64,000 bases of DNA from Curtobacterium sp. VKM Ac-1393 (GCF_015350995.1 NZ_JADKRW010000001.1:741420-805419), one strand, 5' to 3'. Shown: positions 56,924 to 63,924, counted from the stretch's first letter. Notes: a model not told the origin generated them from the sequence alone. Made by a program: numbers and translations.

Positions 56924-57376
56924 ATGTCGAAGCTCATCCTCACCCACGAGGTCTCCGGCCTCGGTTCCGCTGGTGACGTCGTCGACGTCAAGAACGGCTA
57001 CGCCCGCAACTACCTCATCCCCCAGGGCTTCGCTGTCGCGTGGTCCAAGGGCGGCGAGAAGCAGGTCGAGTCGATCCGGGCCGCGCGCACCGCGCGTGAA
57101 CTCGCCACCATCGAAGAGGCACAGGACCTCAAGATGAAGCTCGAGAACGCGACCATCTCCCTGGCGGTCAAGGCCGGTAAGGACGGTCGTCTGTTCGGCT
57201 CCGTCCGTCCGGGCGACGTCGCTGACGCCGTCCAGGCGCAGGGCGTCGGCTCGCTCGACAAGCGCAAGGTCGAGGTCCCCGCGACCATCAAGACCGTCGG
57301 TGACCACGAGGCCACCGTGCGTCTGCGCGAGGACATCACTGCCGTGATCTCGCTCAAGGTCGTCGCTGCCAAGTAG
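56924..57376 (+). CDS. rplI: 50S ribosomal protein L9
   Basis: 150 residues: [37 protein letters not shown], central long helix and the C-terminal domain ([33 protein letters not shown] segment). Normal length. A GGAGG ribosome site precedes the ATG. Last gene of the operon, closed by a strong hairpin. Confidence 0.97.
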   Translation: MSKLILTHEVSGLGSAGDVVDVKNGYARNYLIPQGFAVAWSKGGEKQVESIRAARTARELATIEEAQDLKMKLENATISLAVKAGKDGRLFGSVRPGDVADAVQAQGVGSLDKRKVEVPATIKTVGDHEATVRLREDITAVISLKVVAAK

Positions 57377-57394
57377 CACTGACGTTCCGCTCCA

Positions 57395-57431
57395 CGACGG
57401 GCGGGTCTCCTCCGGGAGGCCCGCCCGTCGT
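57395..57431 (+). terminator. Terminator of the rpsF-ssb-rpsR-rplI operon
   Basis: ACGACGGGCGGGTCTCC, loop, GGAGGCCCGCCCGTCGT: a stem of about 16 pairs with one mismatch, 18 bases past the rplI stop, followed by TGCGTTG. Confidence 0.88.
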
Positions 57432-57779
57432 TGCGTTGGCGGGGCGGCGTTGCGTTGACGGGCTCTGCGGTCGGTGTCGGCGTTCGGGCTCGGCGTTCGC
57501 ACTCGATGCGCGCGGCCGTCGGGTCTCTTCCGGGAGGCCCGGCCAGCGTTGTGTTCGCGGGTTCGGCTTGGCTGGCTGGTTACGTCTCAGGCCCGGTCCG
57601 CCTTGCTGGGAGCGACCCGAGAACGCTCCCCACAGGAGGGGCCCTTGTCAAGTCGTTTTACACAGAGGAAACGTGTCAAATCGCAACCTTCAACGCGTAC
57701 TTGAACCCCACTTTTCCACACATGGTGTGAACACGAAAACCCCTGGTCAAACGGTCGAAAGTGTGTTCCCATAGCCCTG
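57432..57779. other. Gene-free stretch between rplI and the dnaB upstream boxes
   Basis: I see no convincing gene in these 348 bases. The first 220 are GC-rich with a decayed copy of the rplI terminator (GGGTCTCTTCCGGGAGGCCC near 57520). 57650-57760 is more AT-rich and contains GTCAAGTCGTTTTACACAG and a dyad CACACATGGTGTGAA near 57715. Short frames here lack ribosome sites and protein-like composition. Confidence 0.5.
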
Positions 57780-57874
57780 TTTCCACAGACTCGTCCACAG
57801 TTCTCCACACAGCGCTCCGGCGTGTTCCGCAATCTCTCCACAGAGTTATCCACAGGGCCGTTTGTTGGGGATAA
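57780..57874. promoter_or_regulatory. DnaA-box-like array upstream of dnaB
   Basis: One perfect TTATCCACA (57846-57854) plus TCGTCCACA (57791), TTCTCCACA (57801), CTCTCCACA (57834) and TGGGGATAA (57866). GTCCACAGTTCTCCACAC is shared exactly with the array at 24551. It lies 117 bases or more before dnaB, so DnaA control of dnaB is plausible. Confidence 0.65.
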
Positions 57875-57990
57875 CTCTGCGGCCGTAGCTTGGCCCAGCG
57901 ACTCGGGGATGTCGGTCGCTGGGGGTAGAAAGTCGTTGTGGGTGTCGGACCGTCGTGTCCTGACCCACGTCGTTCAACAGAGGAGAGAGT

Positions 57991-59355
57991 GTGTCGATCG
58001 CGCATCTTGAGCCCGCACCGCAGGAGTACTCGGAGCGCGGCATGGAACGCACCCCGCCGCACGACCTGTTGGCCGAACAGTCGACCATCGGTGGAATGCT
58101 CCTGTCGAAGGACGCCGTCGCCGACGTCATCGAGACCGCCCGTGGGGTCGACTTCTACGTTCCGAAGCACGAGGTCATCTTCGACGCGATCCTCTCGCTC
58201 TACTCGCACGGCGAGCCCACCGACGTCATCGCGGTCACCGACGAGCTGACCAAGACCGGTCTGCTGTCGCGTGGCGGTGGCGCCGAGTACCTGCACAGCG
58301 TCACGAGCATGGTGCCGACCGCTGCGAACGCCGGGTACTACGCCGGCATCGTCGCCGAGAAGGCCGTGCTCCGTCGCCTCGTCGACGCTGGCACCCGCAT
58401 CGTGCAGATGGGCTACGCGTCCGAGGGAGAGGTCACCGACCTCGTCAACAGCGCGCAGGCCGAGGTCTACAACGTCGCCGGCGGCGTGCAGACCGAGGAC
58501 TACGTCCCCCTGACCGACGCCATCTCCGCCGCCCTCGACGAGATCGAGGCCGCCAAGGGCCGTGACGGCCAGATGACCGGTGTGCCGACCGGGTTCGCGC
58601 AGCTCGACGGCCTGACGAACGGCTTCCACCCCGGACAGCTCATCATCGTCGCCGCACGACCCGCCCTCGGCAAGTCGACGCTCGCGCTCGACCTGTGCCG
58701 CGCCGCCGCGATCAAGCACGACCAGACCGCCGCCTTCTTCTCGCTCGAGATGGGTCGCGCCGAGATCGCGATGCGTCTGCTGTCCGCCGAGACCAGCGTG
58801 CCGCTGCAGAACATGCGCAAGGGCACCGTCGACTCCCGCGACTGGACCACCATCGCGCAGACCCGCGGTCGCATCAACGACGCCCCGTTCTTCATCGACG
58901 ACTCCCCCAACATGACCCTGGTCGAGATCCGCGCCAAGTGCCGCCGACTCAAGCAGCAGCACAACCTCAAGCTCGTCGTCATCGACTACCTGCAGCTGAT
59001 GACCTCGGGCAAGAAGGTCGAGAGCCGCCAGCAAGAGGTCTCCGAGTTCTCGCGTGCCCTGAAGCTCATGGCGAAGGAGCTCCAGGTCCCCGTGATCGCG
59101 CTGTCGCAGCTGAACCGTGGTCCCGAGCAGCGTGCCGACAAGAAGCCGGCGATCTCCGACCTGCGTGAGTCCGGGTCGATCGAGCAGGACGCCGACATGG
59201 TCATCCTGTTGCACCGCGAGTCGGCGTACGAGAAGGACAACCCGCGGCAGGGTGAGGCCGACCTGATCGTGGCGAAGCACCGTAACGGGCCGACGGACAC
59301 CATCACGGTGGCGTTCCACGGGATGTTCTCGCGGTTCGTGGACATGCCGCAGTAG
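57991..59355 (+). CDS. dnaB: Replicative DNA helicase DnaB (no intein)
   Basis: 454 residues. N-terminal domain (PPHDLLAEQSTIGGMLLSKD), RecA-type helicase domain with Walker A AARPALGKSTLALDL, Walker B LVVIDYLQLM, SRQQEVSEFSRALKLMAKEL, and the arginine-finger region LRESGSIEQDADMVILLHR. The GTG at 57991 follows AGAGGAGAGAG. No intein interrupts it, unlike some mycobacterial dnaB genes. Ring helicase at the fork; probable client of DciA. The lower-GC cassette-like region begins directly after it. Confidence 0.97.
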   Translation: MSIAHLEPAPQEYSERGMERTPPHDLLAEQSTIGGMLLSKDAVADVIETARGVDFYVPKHEVIFDAILSLYSHGEPTDVIAVTDELTKTGLLSRGGGAEYLHSVTSMVPTAANAGYYAGIVAEKAVLRRLVDAGTRIVQMGYASEGEVTDLVNSAQAEVYNVAGGVQTEDYVPLTDAISAALDEIEAAKGRDGQMTGVPTGFAQLDGLTNGFHPGQLIIVAARPALGKSTLALDLCRAAAIKHDQTAAFFSLEMGRAEIAMRLLSAETSVPLQNMRKGTVDSRDWTTIAQTRGRINDAPFFIDDSPNMTLVEIRAKCRRLKQQHNLKLVVIDYLQLMTSGKKVESRQQEVSEFSRALKLMAKELQVPVIALSQLNRGPEQRADKKPAISDLRESGSIEQDADMVILLHRESAYEKDNPRQGEADLIVAKHRNGPTDTITVAFHGMFSRFVDMPQ

Positions 59356-59381
59356 GACGATCTTTGTCGTCCGCTAGTTCA

Positions 59382-59449
59382 CTTGTCCGACTGCCACTCA
59401 AGGTGTCTGAAATACGGACATTGACAGGTTGTTCGGCAGTACGGACAAG
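59382..59449. repeat. Clustered inverted TGTCCG repeats, recombination-site-like
   Basis: The 296-base gap 59356-59651 has no gene. CTTGTCCGACTGCC (59382-59395) is mirrored by GGCAGTACGGACAAG (59435-59449), and between them TGTCTGAAATACGGACA forms a smaller dyad; TGTTCGGCAGTACGGACA is another. Repeated 6-base arms around 5-6 base centres resemble tyrosine-recombinase core sites. Function inferred from shape and position at the edge of the palindrome-spaced gene array. Confidence 0.45.
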
Positions 59450-59613
59450 CCACGTTGACTCGGGGTCGGGTAAGTCTTCGTGCGTCGCGAGGCGTCCGTA
59501 TGGCGTGCGTGAACTGAGATAGTTCGCGAACCACCTATGTGAGACGGGGTTCGCCCCGGAGTAGGGCCGTAGGAGTCCGGGGCCGCCCGCAAGCACCCGG
59601 GGGTCCACTGGAG

Positions 59614-59629
59614 GACCGGCTACCGGACA
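59614..59629. repeat. Array palindrome, site 1 (right arm only)
   Basis: GACCGGCTACCGGACA, the first and partial copy. It matches site 7 and site 8b in 15 of 16 bases and precedes the first small gene by 22 bases. Confidence 0.7.
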
Positions 59630-59651
59630 CGATCTGCGGCATGCTTCAGGC

Positions 59652-59864
59652 ATGCCCAACGTGAGTGCACCCGCTCCAAAAGGTTTGGCGCTCGTGCGAG
59701 TCCTTGCCGTGTGTGCTCCGCTCGTTGGGGCGACAGCGGTCGTCTTAGGCATCGCGCAAGCTCGATCCGGAGACGCCATCGGCTACCTACTTGTCGCGCT
59801 GGGCGTTCTGATGTTCCTGCTCACGTACTACTTCATCCGGATCATCCGGATCGCTCGCCGCTGA
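59652..59864 (+). CDS. Small two-helix membrane protein, unknown function
   Basis: 70 residues with two hydrophobic helices (about 13-35 LVRVLAVCAPLVGATAVVLG and 43-63 IGYLLVALGVLMFLLTYYFI) and a basic end (RIIRIARR). I do not recognise a family. It is the first gene of the low-GC array, between site 1 and a weak site near 59878. No clear ribosome site. Confidence 0.55.
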   Translation: MPNVSAPAPKGLALVRVLAVCAPLVGATAVVLGIAQARSGDAIGYLLVALGVLMFLLTYYFIRIIRIARR

Positions 59865-59901
59865 GCAATCCCTTCCCGAGCCGATGTCGGTCCGCCAGCA
59901 G

Positions 59902-60147
59902 TCAGCTGTCGAGTGCGATGACCCACGGGATCAGCAGGAGACCCGCGACGATGAGCAATCCGATCCCGGACCAAAACCACGCAGCACTGGTTCCGCGCTC
60001 GGCTTTCGCCTGGCCAATCCCATCTCGACGAATCGCAATGACAGCAGCGCGCCCGATGAGCCCAAGCCCCGTTAGCGCGATGACCATGAGCCCCCACCAC
60101 GTCCACCACGAGAAGTCCACAAGACGAGCATGCCGGATGAGACGCAC
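59902..60147 (-). CDS. Small two-helix membrane protein, unknown function
   Basis: 81 residues: a Trp-rich first helix (FSWWTWWGLMVIALTGLGLI), a short basic loop (RRDGIGQAKAERG) and a second helix (WFWSGIGLLIVAGLLLIPWV). Not recognised. Flanked by a weak site near 59878 and the palindrome core at 60185-60194. Opposite strand to its left neighbour. Confidence 0.6.
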   Translation of the reverse strand: MRLIRHARLVDFSWWTWWGLMVIALTGLGLIGRAAVIAIRRDGIGQAKAERGTSAAWFWSGIGLLIVAGLLLIPWVIALDS

Positions 60148-60184
60148 TTCCGATCGCGACGGGTACCAGCCGGTGTGCTCACTC

Positions 60185-60194
60185 GCCGATCGGC
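60185..60194. repeat. Array palindrome, site 2 (core only)
   Basis: GCCGATCGGC, the centre of the consensus palindrome, between two small leftward genes. Confidence 0.55.
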
Positions 60195-60209
60195 AAATGA
60201 GGGCACCAC

Positions 60210-60320
60210 TCAGCGGCGGCGACTCCTGATGATGGCGCTGACGACGATCACAGCCGCTAGTACGCCAACGATCGCCGTCGGGATCGGTTCAAATCCCACG
60301 CCAGTGAACGCAGCAACCAC
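60210..60320 (-). CDS. 36-residue putative membrane microprotein
   Basis: The GTG at 60320 follows GAGAGGACACC, a good ribosome site, giving a protein that starts MVAAFTGVGFEPIPTAIVG and ends IIRSRRR. One hydrophobic helix (PTAIVGVLAAVIVVSAII) with a basic tail. A longer frame upstream to 60470 has no membrane or ribosome-site support and would run across array site 3. Not recognised; it sits alone between two array palindromes, like its neighbours. Confidence 0.5.
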   Translation of the reverse strand: MVAAFTGVGFEPIPTAIVGVLAAVIVVSAIIRSRRR

Positions 60321-60389
60321 GGTGTCCTCTCGTCGAGCGCGTAGGCGAGCGCTCGGTTCCAAGGGTACGCAAACGCCATGGGCCCGCCT

Positions 60390-60412
60390 CGATAGCCGAT
60401 CGCCGATCGGCC
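60390..60412. repeat. Array palindrome, site 3
   Basis: CGATAGCCGATCG then CCGATCGGCC: the core appears twice in overlap. Between the microprotein and the GNAT gene at 60441. Confidence 0.7.
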
Positions 60413-60440
60413 GCACTTCAGTTGTGTCAAGCTGCCGCCG

Positions 60441-60980
60441 ATGACGATCACAAGCTCCCCATGGGATCACCCACTGCCTAAGCAGTCACAAGTTCACCTG
60501 GATCTCGTGCCAGAAGGTGTCCTACACAAGCTGGCTGCGGGCAATTCGACGTCGCTCGTTCTGCAGTACGTATCGCCCTACCTCGCAGGACCCGATTGCG
60601 CTGGATTGTGGCGAATGAGAAGTAAGCAGATCAACGAACGGCCCGGCGATGCGGCCTGGATCACTCGGCTGATCGTCGACCCGACCATCACCGCGCCTGT
60701 CGGCCTGGCCGGTTTTCACGGGGCCCCGGACGCCGCTGGCATGGTGGAGCTCGGCTACCGTGTGGACCCTGAGTTCCGCCGCCGAGGCTATGCGCGACAG
60801 AGCCTCGAGATCCTTCTCGCAGTCGCCCAGAGGCGCCCTGACGTGCGGACTGTCCGCGCCACCATCAGTCCCGACAACGCTGCCTCGCTCGCGCTCATCA
60901 ACAGCTACGGGTTCGTCGAGAACGGTGAGCAGTGGGACGACGAGGATGGGCGCGAAATCATATTTGAAATCCCAGCGTAG
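60441..60980 (+). CDS. GNAT-family N-acetyltransferase
   Basis: 179 residues. The acetyl-CoA pyrophosphate-binding motif appears in LGYRVDPEFRRRGYARQSLE, followed by TVRATISPDNAASLALINSYGF, the typical RimJ/RimL-type end. The N-terminal 60 residues form the variable substrate part (HLDLVPEGVLHKLAAG). The substrate is unknown; it could acetylate an amine, amino acid or toxin. A lone gene between array sites 3 and 4; codon usage is visibly less GC-biased than in the core genes. Confidence 0.82.
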   Translation: MTITSSPWDHPLPKQSQVHLDLVPEGVLHKLAAGNSTSLVLQYVSPYLAGPDCAGLWRMRSKQINERPGDAAWITRLIVDPTITAPVGLAGFHGAPDAAGMVELGYRVDPEFRRRGYARQSLEILLAVAQRRPDVRTVRATISPDNAASLALINSYGFVENGEQWDDEDGREIIFEIPA

Positions 60981-61004
60981 GCAGCGGCCTTCGTCCACAT
61001 AGCG

Positions 61005-61027
61005 CCCGATAGCCGCTCGGCTACTGG
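61005..61027. repeat. Array palindrome, site 4
   Basis: CCCGATAGCCGCTCGGCTAC then TGG; TAGCCG and CGGCTA are perfect arms around CT. Overlaps the stop of the leftward gene starting at 61224. Confidence 0.8.
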
Positions 61028-61224
61028 TCGCCTTTCGACTTATGGAGTCCGAAACGCCACAGCCAGAAGCCGGCACCGAGCCACAGGAGTCCTAGCGCGG
61101 TGTTGAGGAGCACCAGCAGTAGGTCGACATCGGAACGCATGAGACGCACGATCGACGTCGAGACGAAGACGACCCCGAAGACGAGGGCAATCGAACCCAG
61201 CACCTTCGCGCTCCCCACGTCCAT
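61021..61224 (-). CDS. Small two-helix membrane protein, unknown function
   Basis: 67 residues: first helix VLGSIALVFGVVFVSTSIV, a short polar turn (RLMRSDVD), second helix LLLVLLNTALGLLWLGAGFWLW, then a basic end (RFGLHKSKGDQ). Not recognised. Its stop codon lies inside array site 4 and its start 28 bases from site 5. Confidence 0.6.
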   Translation of the reverse strand: MDVGSAKVLGSIALVFGVVFVSTSIVRLMRSDVDLLLVLLNTALGLLWLGAGFWLWRFGLHKSKGDQ

Positions 61225-61251
61225 GGGCCGAACTTACCGTTCATGGTCGTC

Positions 61252-61275
61252 CCAGTAGTCGATCGGTTATCGGCC
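61252..61275. repeat. Array palindrome, site 5
   Basis: CCAGTAGTCGATCGGTTATC then GGCC; core CGATCG with decayed arms. Lies between divergent small genes (61224 and 61316). Confidence 0.65.
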
Positions 61276-61315
61276 GACCTTTGCTGATCGGAGCTCGACG
61301 GGTAGTGTCGCGCCC

Positions 61316-61567
61316 ATGACCGAGATGCAGCAGCGGAGCCTTCTCGAACGACTCATCGGAAAGCCCCTTCCTTGGCTTGCCTGGACGTGGGCCGGTCTTG
61401 CTGTCGTCTGGATCGTCTTGACCGTCGTTGACCCGACTGACTTCCACGTGCCCGTGGCGATCGTCTGGTCGGTGCTGGCGGTGATCCGGCTTGGTGGCGT
61501 TTATAACGCCCGCAGGCAGGAACGGCGTCGCATGCAGGCGCTCGAAGCGCAAACGATCGCCCACTGA
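61316..61567 (+). CDS. Small membrane protein, unknown function
   Basis: 83 residues: a polar start (MTEMQQRSLLERLIGKP), two hydrophobic stretches (WLAWTWAGLAVVWIVLTVV and VAIVWSVLAVIRLGGV) and a charged coiled-coil-like end (RRQERRRMQALEAQ). TAGTGT (61303-61308) sits 7 bases before the ATG, so it may be leaderless with its own promoter. Not recognised. Confidence 0.62.
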   Translation: MTEMQQRSLLERLIGKPLPWLAWTWAGLAVVWIVLTVVDPTDFHVPVAIVWSVLAVIRLGGVYNARRQERRRMQALEAQTIAH

Positions 61568-61603
61568 GCTCCGGCTCTTGGCGGACCCGCGTAAGCCGTC
61601 TCA

Positions 61604-61622
61604 GCAGCCGATCGGCTACCGG
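61604..61622. repeat. Array palindrome, site 6
   Basis: GCAGCCGATCGGCTACCGG with a 12-base perfect core AGCCGATCGGCT (61606-61617). Overlaps the stop codon region of the leftward GNAT gene. Confidence 0.85.
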
Positions 61623-62119
61623 AGCAGCTCGCGTTCGTAGAGGCTGGAAGCGAGTTGCCGCCCGCCCTCGAGGGCGGTCACCGAGACGTCGCGAACGTGC
61701 CGAAACCCTTGCTGTTCATAGAAGCGCCGCAAGCCCGGGTTGTCCGTCGCACAGTCGAGCCGCACGAGGGCCGCCCCACACTCAGCAGCTCCTTGCCCCA
61801 CCCACACCAGTAGTCGTTGCCCGAGCCGGCTGCCACGATGTGTCTGCGACACGGCGAGCCGGTGGACGTAGACAGCGGAACCGCTTTCCACACCCCACGT
61901 CTCGGAGTCCGAGTCGGACACGGTGACCATGGCCGCGATGCCCTGGTCCTGTCGCAAGACGAAGAGATTCCCTTGCTCCGCGTCGCGGAGGAGAACGGTG
62001 TCCGGCACGGGGTCCTGCCACTGGTCGATCCCGCGCGAGCGCAGCCACTGCCTCGCACCGTCGATGATCGCCTGAGCCGAAGGAACGTCCGCGGCGGTGG
62101 CCGCTTCGACCGCCAACAC
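61616..62119 (-). CDS. GNAT-family N-acetyltransferase
   Basis: 167 residues. Acetyl-CoA motif in VYVHRLAVSQTHRGSRLGQRLL, then ALVRLDCATDNPGLRRFYEQQGF, the classic GNAT end. N terminus MLAVEAATAADVPSAQAIIDG and WLRSRGIDQWQDPVPDTVL resemble tabtoxin-resistance or aminoglycoside-type acetyltransferases in general layout; the substrate is unknown. Starts with GTG at 62119. A second acetyltransferase in the same array, not similar to the one at 60441 outside the core motif. Confidence 0.82.
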   Translation of the reverse strand: MLAVEAATAADVPSAQAIIDGARQWLRSRGIDQWQDPVPDTVLLRDAEQGNLFVLRQDQGIAAMVTVSDSDSETWGVESGSAVYVHRLAVSQTHRGSRLGQRLLVWVGQGAAECGAALVRLDCATDNPGLRRFYEQQGFRHVRDVSVTALEGGRQLASSLYERELLR

Positions 62120-62189
62120 GTCTGGATCCAGAGGACGACGCTACGGGGTGACCGAAGCGGAAACGAGCGGAAGCGCCCTCGCTGACCGC

Positions 62190-62214
62190 CCGGTAGCCGA
62201 CCGGCTATCGGACA
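62190..62214. repeat. Array palindrome, site 7 (best full copy)
   Basis: CCGGTAGCC then GACCGGCTATCGGACA. Arms CCGGTAGCCG and CGGCTATCGG match in 9 of 10 positions around AC. It lies in the 222-base gap 62120-62341, which otherwise shows no gene. Confidence 0.88.
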
Positions 62215-62341
62215 GCAGATCGGTCGTCCGTGCGCTCGACATCGGCACTATCCGCTTTCGCGGTCAATGGCACGGTCGGCGCCGTCCGACCGCGCCAGCG
62301 GCCATACACAGACGCCGCTGCCCGAGTGGGAGACTGCTGGA

Positions 62342-62791
62342 GTGATTAAGAGCATTCAGGTGGAGCTGCAGATCCACGGCCAGCGTGGCTCTTCGGCGCA
62401 CGTGACGCAGCTCCTGGGTGTCCGTCCCGACGAGCAGTACGAGATCGGCGGTCCCAAGGGCGACGGTCCCAGCACCTTCGACGTCTCCATCTGGAACCTG
62501 TTCAGCAACCGCCACGTCGAAGAGATCCGAGCAGAGCACGAACAGGCCCCCTGGGGGCGCTTGCACTGGATCTTGCGGCTGCTGCCAGAAGATGCAGCGG
62601 ACCGGTTCGCTCGTCTGCGCGATGAAGGCTACGAGGTCACTCTCTCGGTGGCCCTCATCACCGACCACAAGGAGAACGCCTTCACCGTCCCTGCGGCAAC
62701 CGTGCGACAGGTCGCTGCTGCGGGACTCAATCTCGAACTGACCCCCGTGTCAACCAAGCAGATCGACATCACCTACCGCGACTCCTGGTGA
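62342..62791 (+). CDS. DUF4279-like protein
   Basis: 149 residues, GTG start after CTGGA. IKSIQVELQIHGQRGSSAHV, LLGVRPDEQYEIGGPKG, FDVSIWNLFSN and the late VALITDHKENAFTVPAATV follow the pattern I associate with DUF4279 proteins: small soluble proteins of unknown function, often found singly in mobile or polymorphic-toxin neighbourhoods as possible immunity proteins. That role is speculative here. No membrane segment. Flanked by sites 7 and 8. Confidence 0.65.
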   Translation: MIKSIQVELQIHGQRGSSAHVTQLLGVRPDEQYEIGGPKGDGPSTFDVSIWNLFSNRHVEEIRAEHEQAPWGRLHWILRLLPEDAADRFARLRDEGYEVTLSVALITDHKENAFTVPAATVRQVAAAGLNLELTPVSTKQIDITYRDSW

Positions 62792-62817
62792 TAGCGAGTG
62801 AGTGGCGCTCACAATCG

Positions 62818-62839
62818 CCCGATAATGGATCGGCCGGTG
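62818..62839. repeat. Array palindrome, site 8a
   Basis: CCCGATAATGGATCGGCCGG then TG, a decayed copy 26 bases after the DUF4279-like gene. The following 60 bases to site 8b show no gene. Confidence 0.55.
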
Positions 62840-62897
62840 AGACGGTCAGCTATTCGCTCGCGGTCGTCACCGCCAGCCTCGCCGGCGTCCGCGGGAC

Positions 62898-62913
62898 GAC
62901 CGGCTAACGGACA
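62898..62913. repeat. Array palindrome, site 8b (right arm)
   Basis: GACCGGCTAACGGACA, 15 of 16 identical to site 1 and to the right arm of site 7; 2 bases from the stop of the leftward gene at 62916. Confidence 0.75.
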
Positions 62914-62915
62914 CG

Positions 62916-63134
62916 CTAGTTCTGACGCGCACGATGCTCGCGCTCCTGCTGTCGAGCAACTCGCGGTCCCCATGCGATCAGAATCGCTCCCGCAACAGCG
63001 GCAGCGAGAGTCGCGGCCAGCAGCGGCAGCCAAGGCGTGAAGTTCGTGACCGCAGCCAGGATCGTCAGAACGATCAGGGCCATCGTTAGTGAGCCAACGA
63101 TCCACGCGATCCAGAGCCGGTACCTACGCATCAT
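62916..63134 (-). CDS. Small two-helix membrane protein, unknown function
   Basis: 72 residues from the tandem ATG at 63134 (MMRRYRLWIAWIVGSL); GTG 63149 would overlap the next gene. Two helices (about 7-29 and 36-58) and a charged end (RVARQQEREHRARQN). Not recognised. Between site 8b and site 9, divergent from the gene on its right. Confidence 0.6.
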   Translation of the reverse strand: MMRRYRLWIAWIVGSLTMALIVLTILAAVTNFTPWLPLLAATLAAAVAGAILIAWGPRVARQQEREHRARQN

Positions 63135-63156
63135 CACCCCATAGTGCACTGGCTCT

Positions 63157-63177
63157 CGGTAGAGGATCGGCTACCGG
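63157..63177. repeat. Array palindrome, site 9
   Basis: CGGTAG (63157-63162), AGGATCGG, CTACCG (63171-63176): perfect outer arms, decayed centre. Confidence 0.82.
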
Positions 63178-63204
63178 GCATCGGCGCCCCGGCAGCATCC
63201 CGTC

Positions 63205-63407
63205 GTGAGATCGATGAAGCCCTGGCCTCGCCTGTTCGCCTGTTCGCCTGGTTGGCCGTAGTTGCGGCTGCGCTGATGCTTGCGTTAGGGCTTCTGAACC
63301 TGCTCCTCAACACCAGGATGGTCGGTTCGTGGCTGCCCCTGGTCGTTCTCATGCCCTGGTCCCTGTACCTCGGCATCTGGAGTCTCCGCAACCAGGACAA
63401 GCGCTGA
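63205..63407 (+). pseudogene. Small membrane protein gene shifted by an 8-base tandem duplication
   Basis: The frame that ends at 63407 encodes a two-helix protein (LAVVAAALMLALGLLNLLLN and LPLVVLMPWSLYLGIW, ending SLRNQDKR) but has no normal start after site 9; open reading to GTG 63144 would cross the palindrome and the neighbour's start. A plausible start (GTG 63205 or ATG 63214, MKPWPRLFA) lies in another frame that stops near 63261. The 8-base unit CCTGTTCG is duplicated at 63231-63246; removing one copy joins MKPWPRLFA to WLAVVAAAL in frame. So it is either broken or switched by repeat slippage. Confidence 0.6.
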
Positions 63408-63436
63408 CCCGGCAGACGAAAACGCAGATGTCCGGA

Positions 63437-63453
63437 TGCCGATCCGGTAACGG
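63437..63453. repeat. Array palindrome, site 10
   Basis: TGCCGATCCGGTAACGG, a decayed copy between two rightward genes; it reaches the first possible GTG of the next gene, arguing for the later GTG. Confidence 0.6.
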
Positions 63454-63467
63454 TGCAAGCTGATGCG

Positions 63468-63887
63468 GTGACTTCCAGTGCGACGCTCCCGGCCCCACGC
63501 GCGGTAAGAGCTCTGACCTCTGCCCTCCTTGCCGTCGTAGGGGCGGCCGCCGTGTTCATCGCCGGGTGTTCAGCACATCGTCCACTGCAAAGCATCCTTG
63601 CCAGCGTTGTGGCTGTTGTTGCGGTTGTGGCTTCTACTCGGGCAGTGCGCGCGGCGTACGTGTTGACTCCCGACAAGCTCATCCTTCGAGACGTGTTATC
63701 CACGCGCGCGATCCCGAAGAGCGACATCGTCGGATTCCCTGCAGTCGCGATAGTTGAACGGCGAGACTCCTGGGGAAGCACGCGGCGCGAGGTCTTCCTG
63801 CTGTTCCGTGAGGACCGAGCATTTGGGGCAGAAGAGCGGGCCCTCGCCCTGGCGCTTCTCCGGCATTGGTTGCGGCCTGGACAATAA
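63468..63887 (+). CDS. Membrane protein with PH-like cytosolic domain, unknown function
   Basis: 139 residues from the GTG at 63468; GTG 63453 is an alternative but overlaps site 10. Two N-terminal helices (about 12-37 and 43-63), then a soluble part AAYVLTPDKLILRDVLSTRA, IPKSDIVGFPAVAIVERRDS and REVFLLFRED that looks like the bacterial PH-like (YdbS/DUF304-type) beta fold. Function unknown. Lone gene between sites 10 and 11. Confidence 0.65.
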   Translation: MTSSATLPAPRAVRALTSALLAVVGAAAVFIAGCSAHRPLQSILASVVAVVAVVASTRAVRAAYVLTPDKLILRDVLSTRAIPKSDIVGFPAVAIVERRDSWGSTRREVFLLFREDRAFGAEERALALALLRHWLRPGQ

Positions 63888-63911
63888 GCGATGGCCAGCT
63901 GAAGCCCGTCT

Positions 63912-63924
63912 CGGTAGCCGATCC
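63912..63924. repeat. Array palindrome, site 11 (left arm)
   Basis: CGGTAGCCGATCC, the left half of the consensus, followed by TTGGG. The window ends 76 bases later, so the array probably continues. Confidence 0.7.

Noticed and set aside
57431..57774. Two overlapping plus-strand frames of about 100 codons after rplI
   Set aside because: They start within the terminator, have no ribosome site and no recognisable protein-like pattern.
59398..59592. 64-codon minus-strand frame between dnaB and the array
   Set aside because: No ribosome site, low hydrophobicity pattern and it runs through the inverted-repeat cluster; probably chance.
60321..60470. Longer N terminus for the 36-residue microprotein
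   Set aside because: The added 50 residues are Arg-rich, cross array site 3 and lack a ribosome site, whereas GTG 60320 has one.
62798..63040. 80-codon plus-strand frame in the array
   Set aside because: Ser/Arg/Ala/Pro-rich shadow of the membrane protein on the minus strand.
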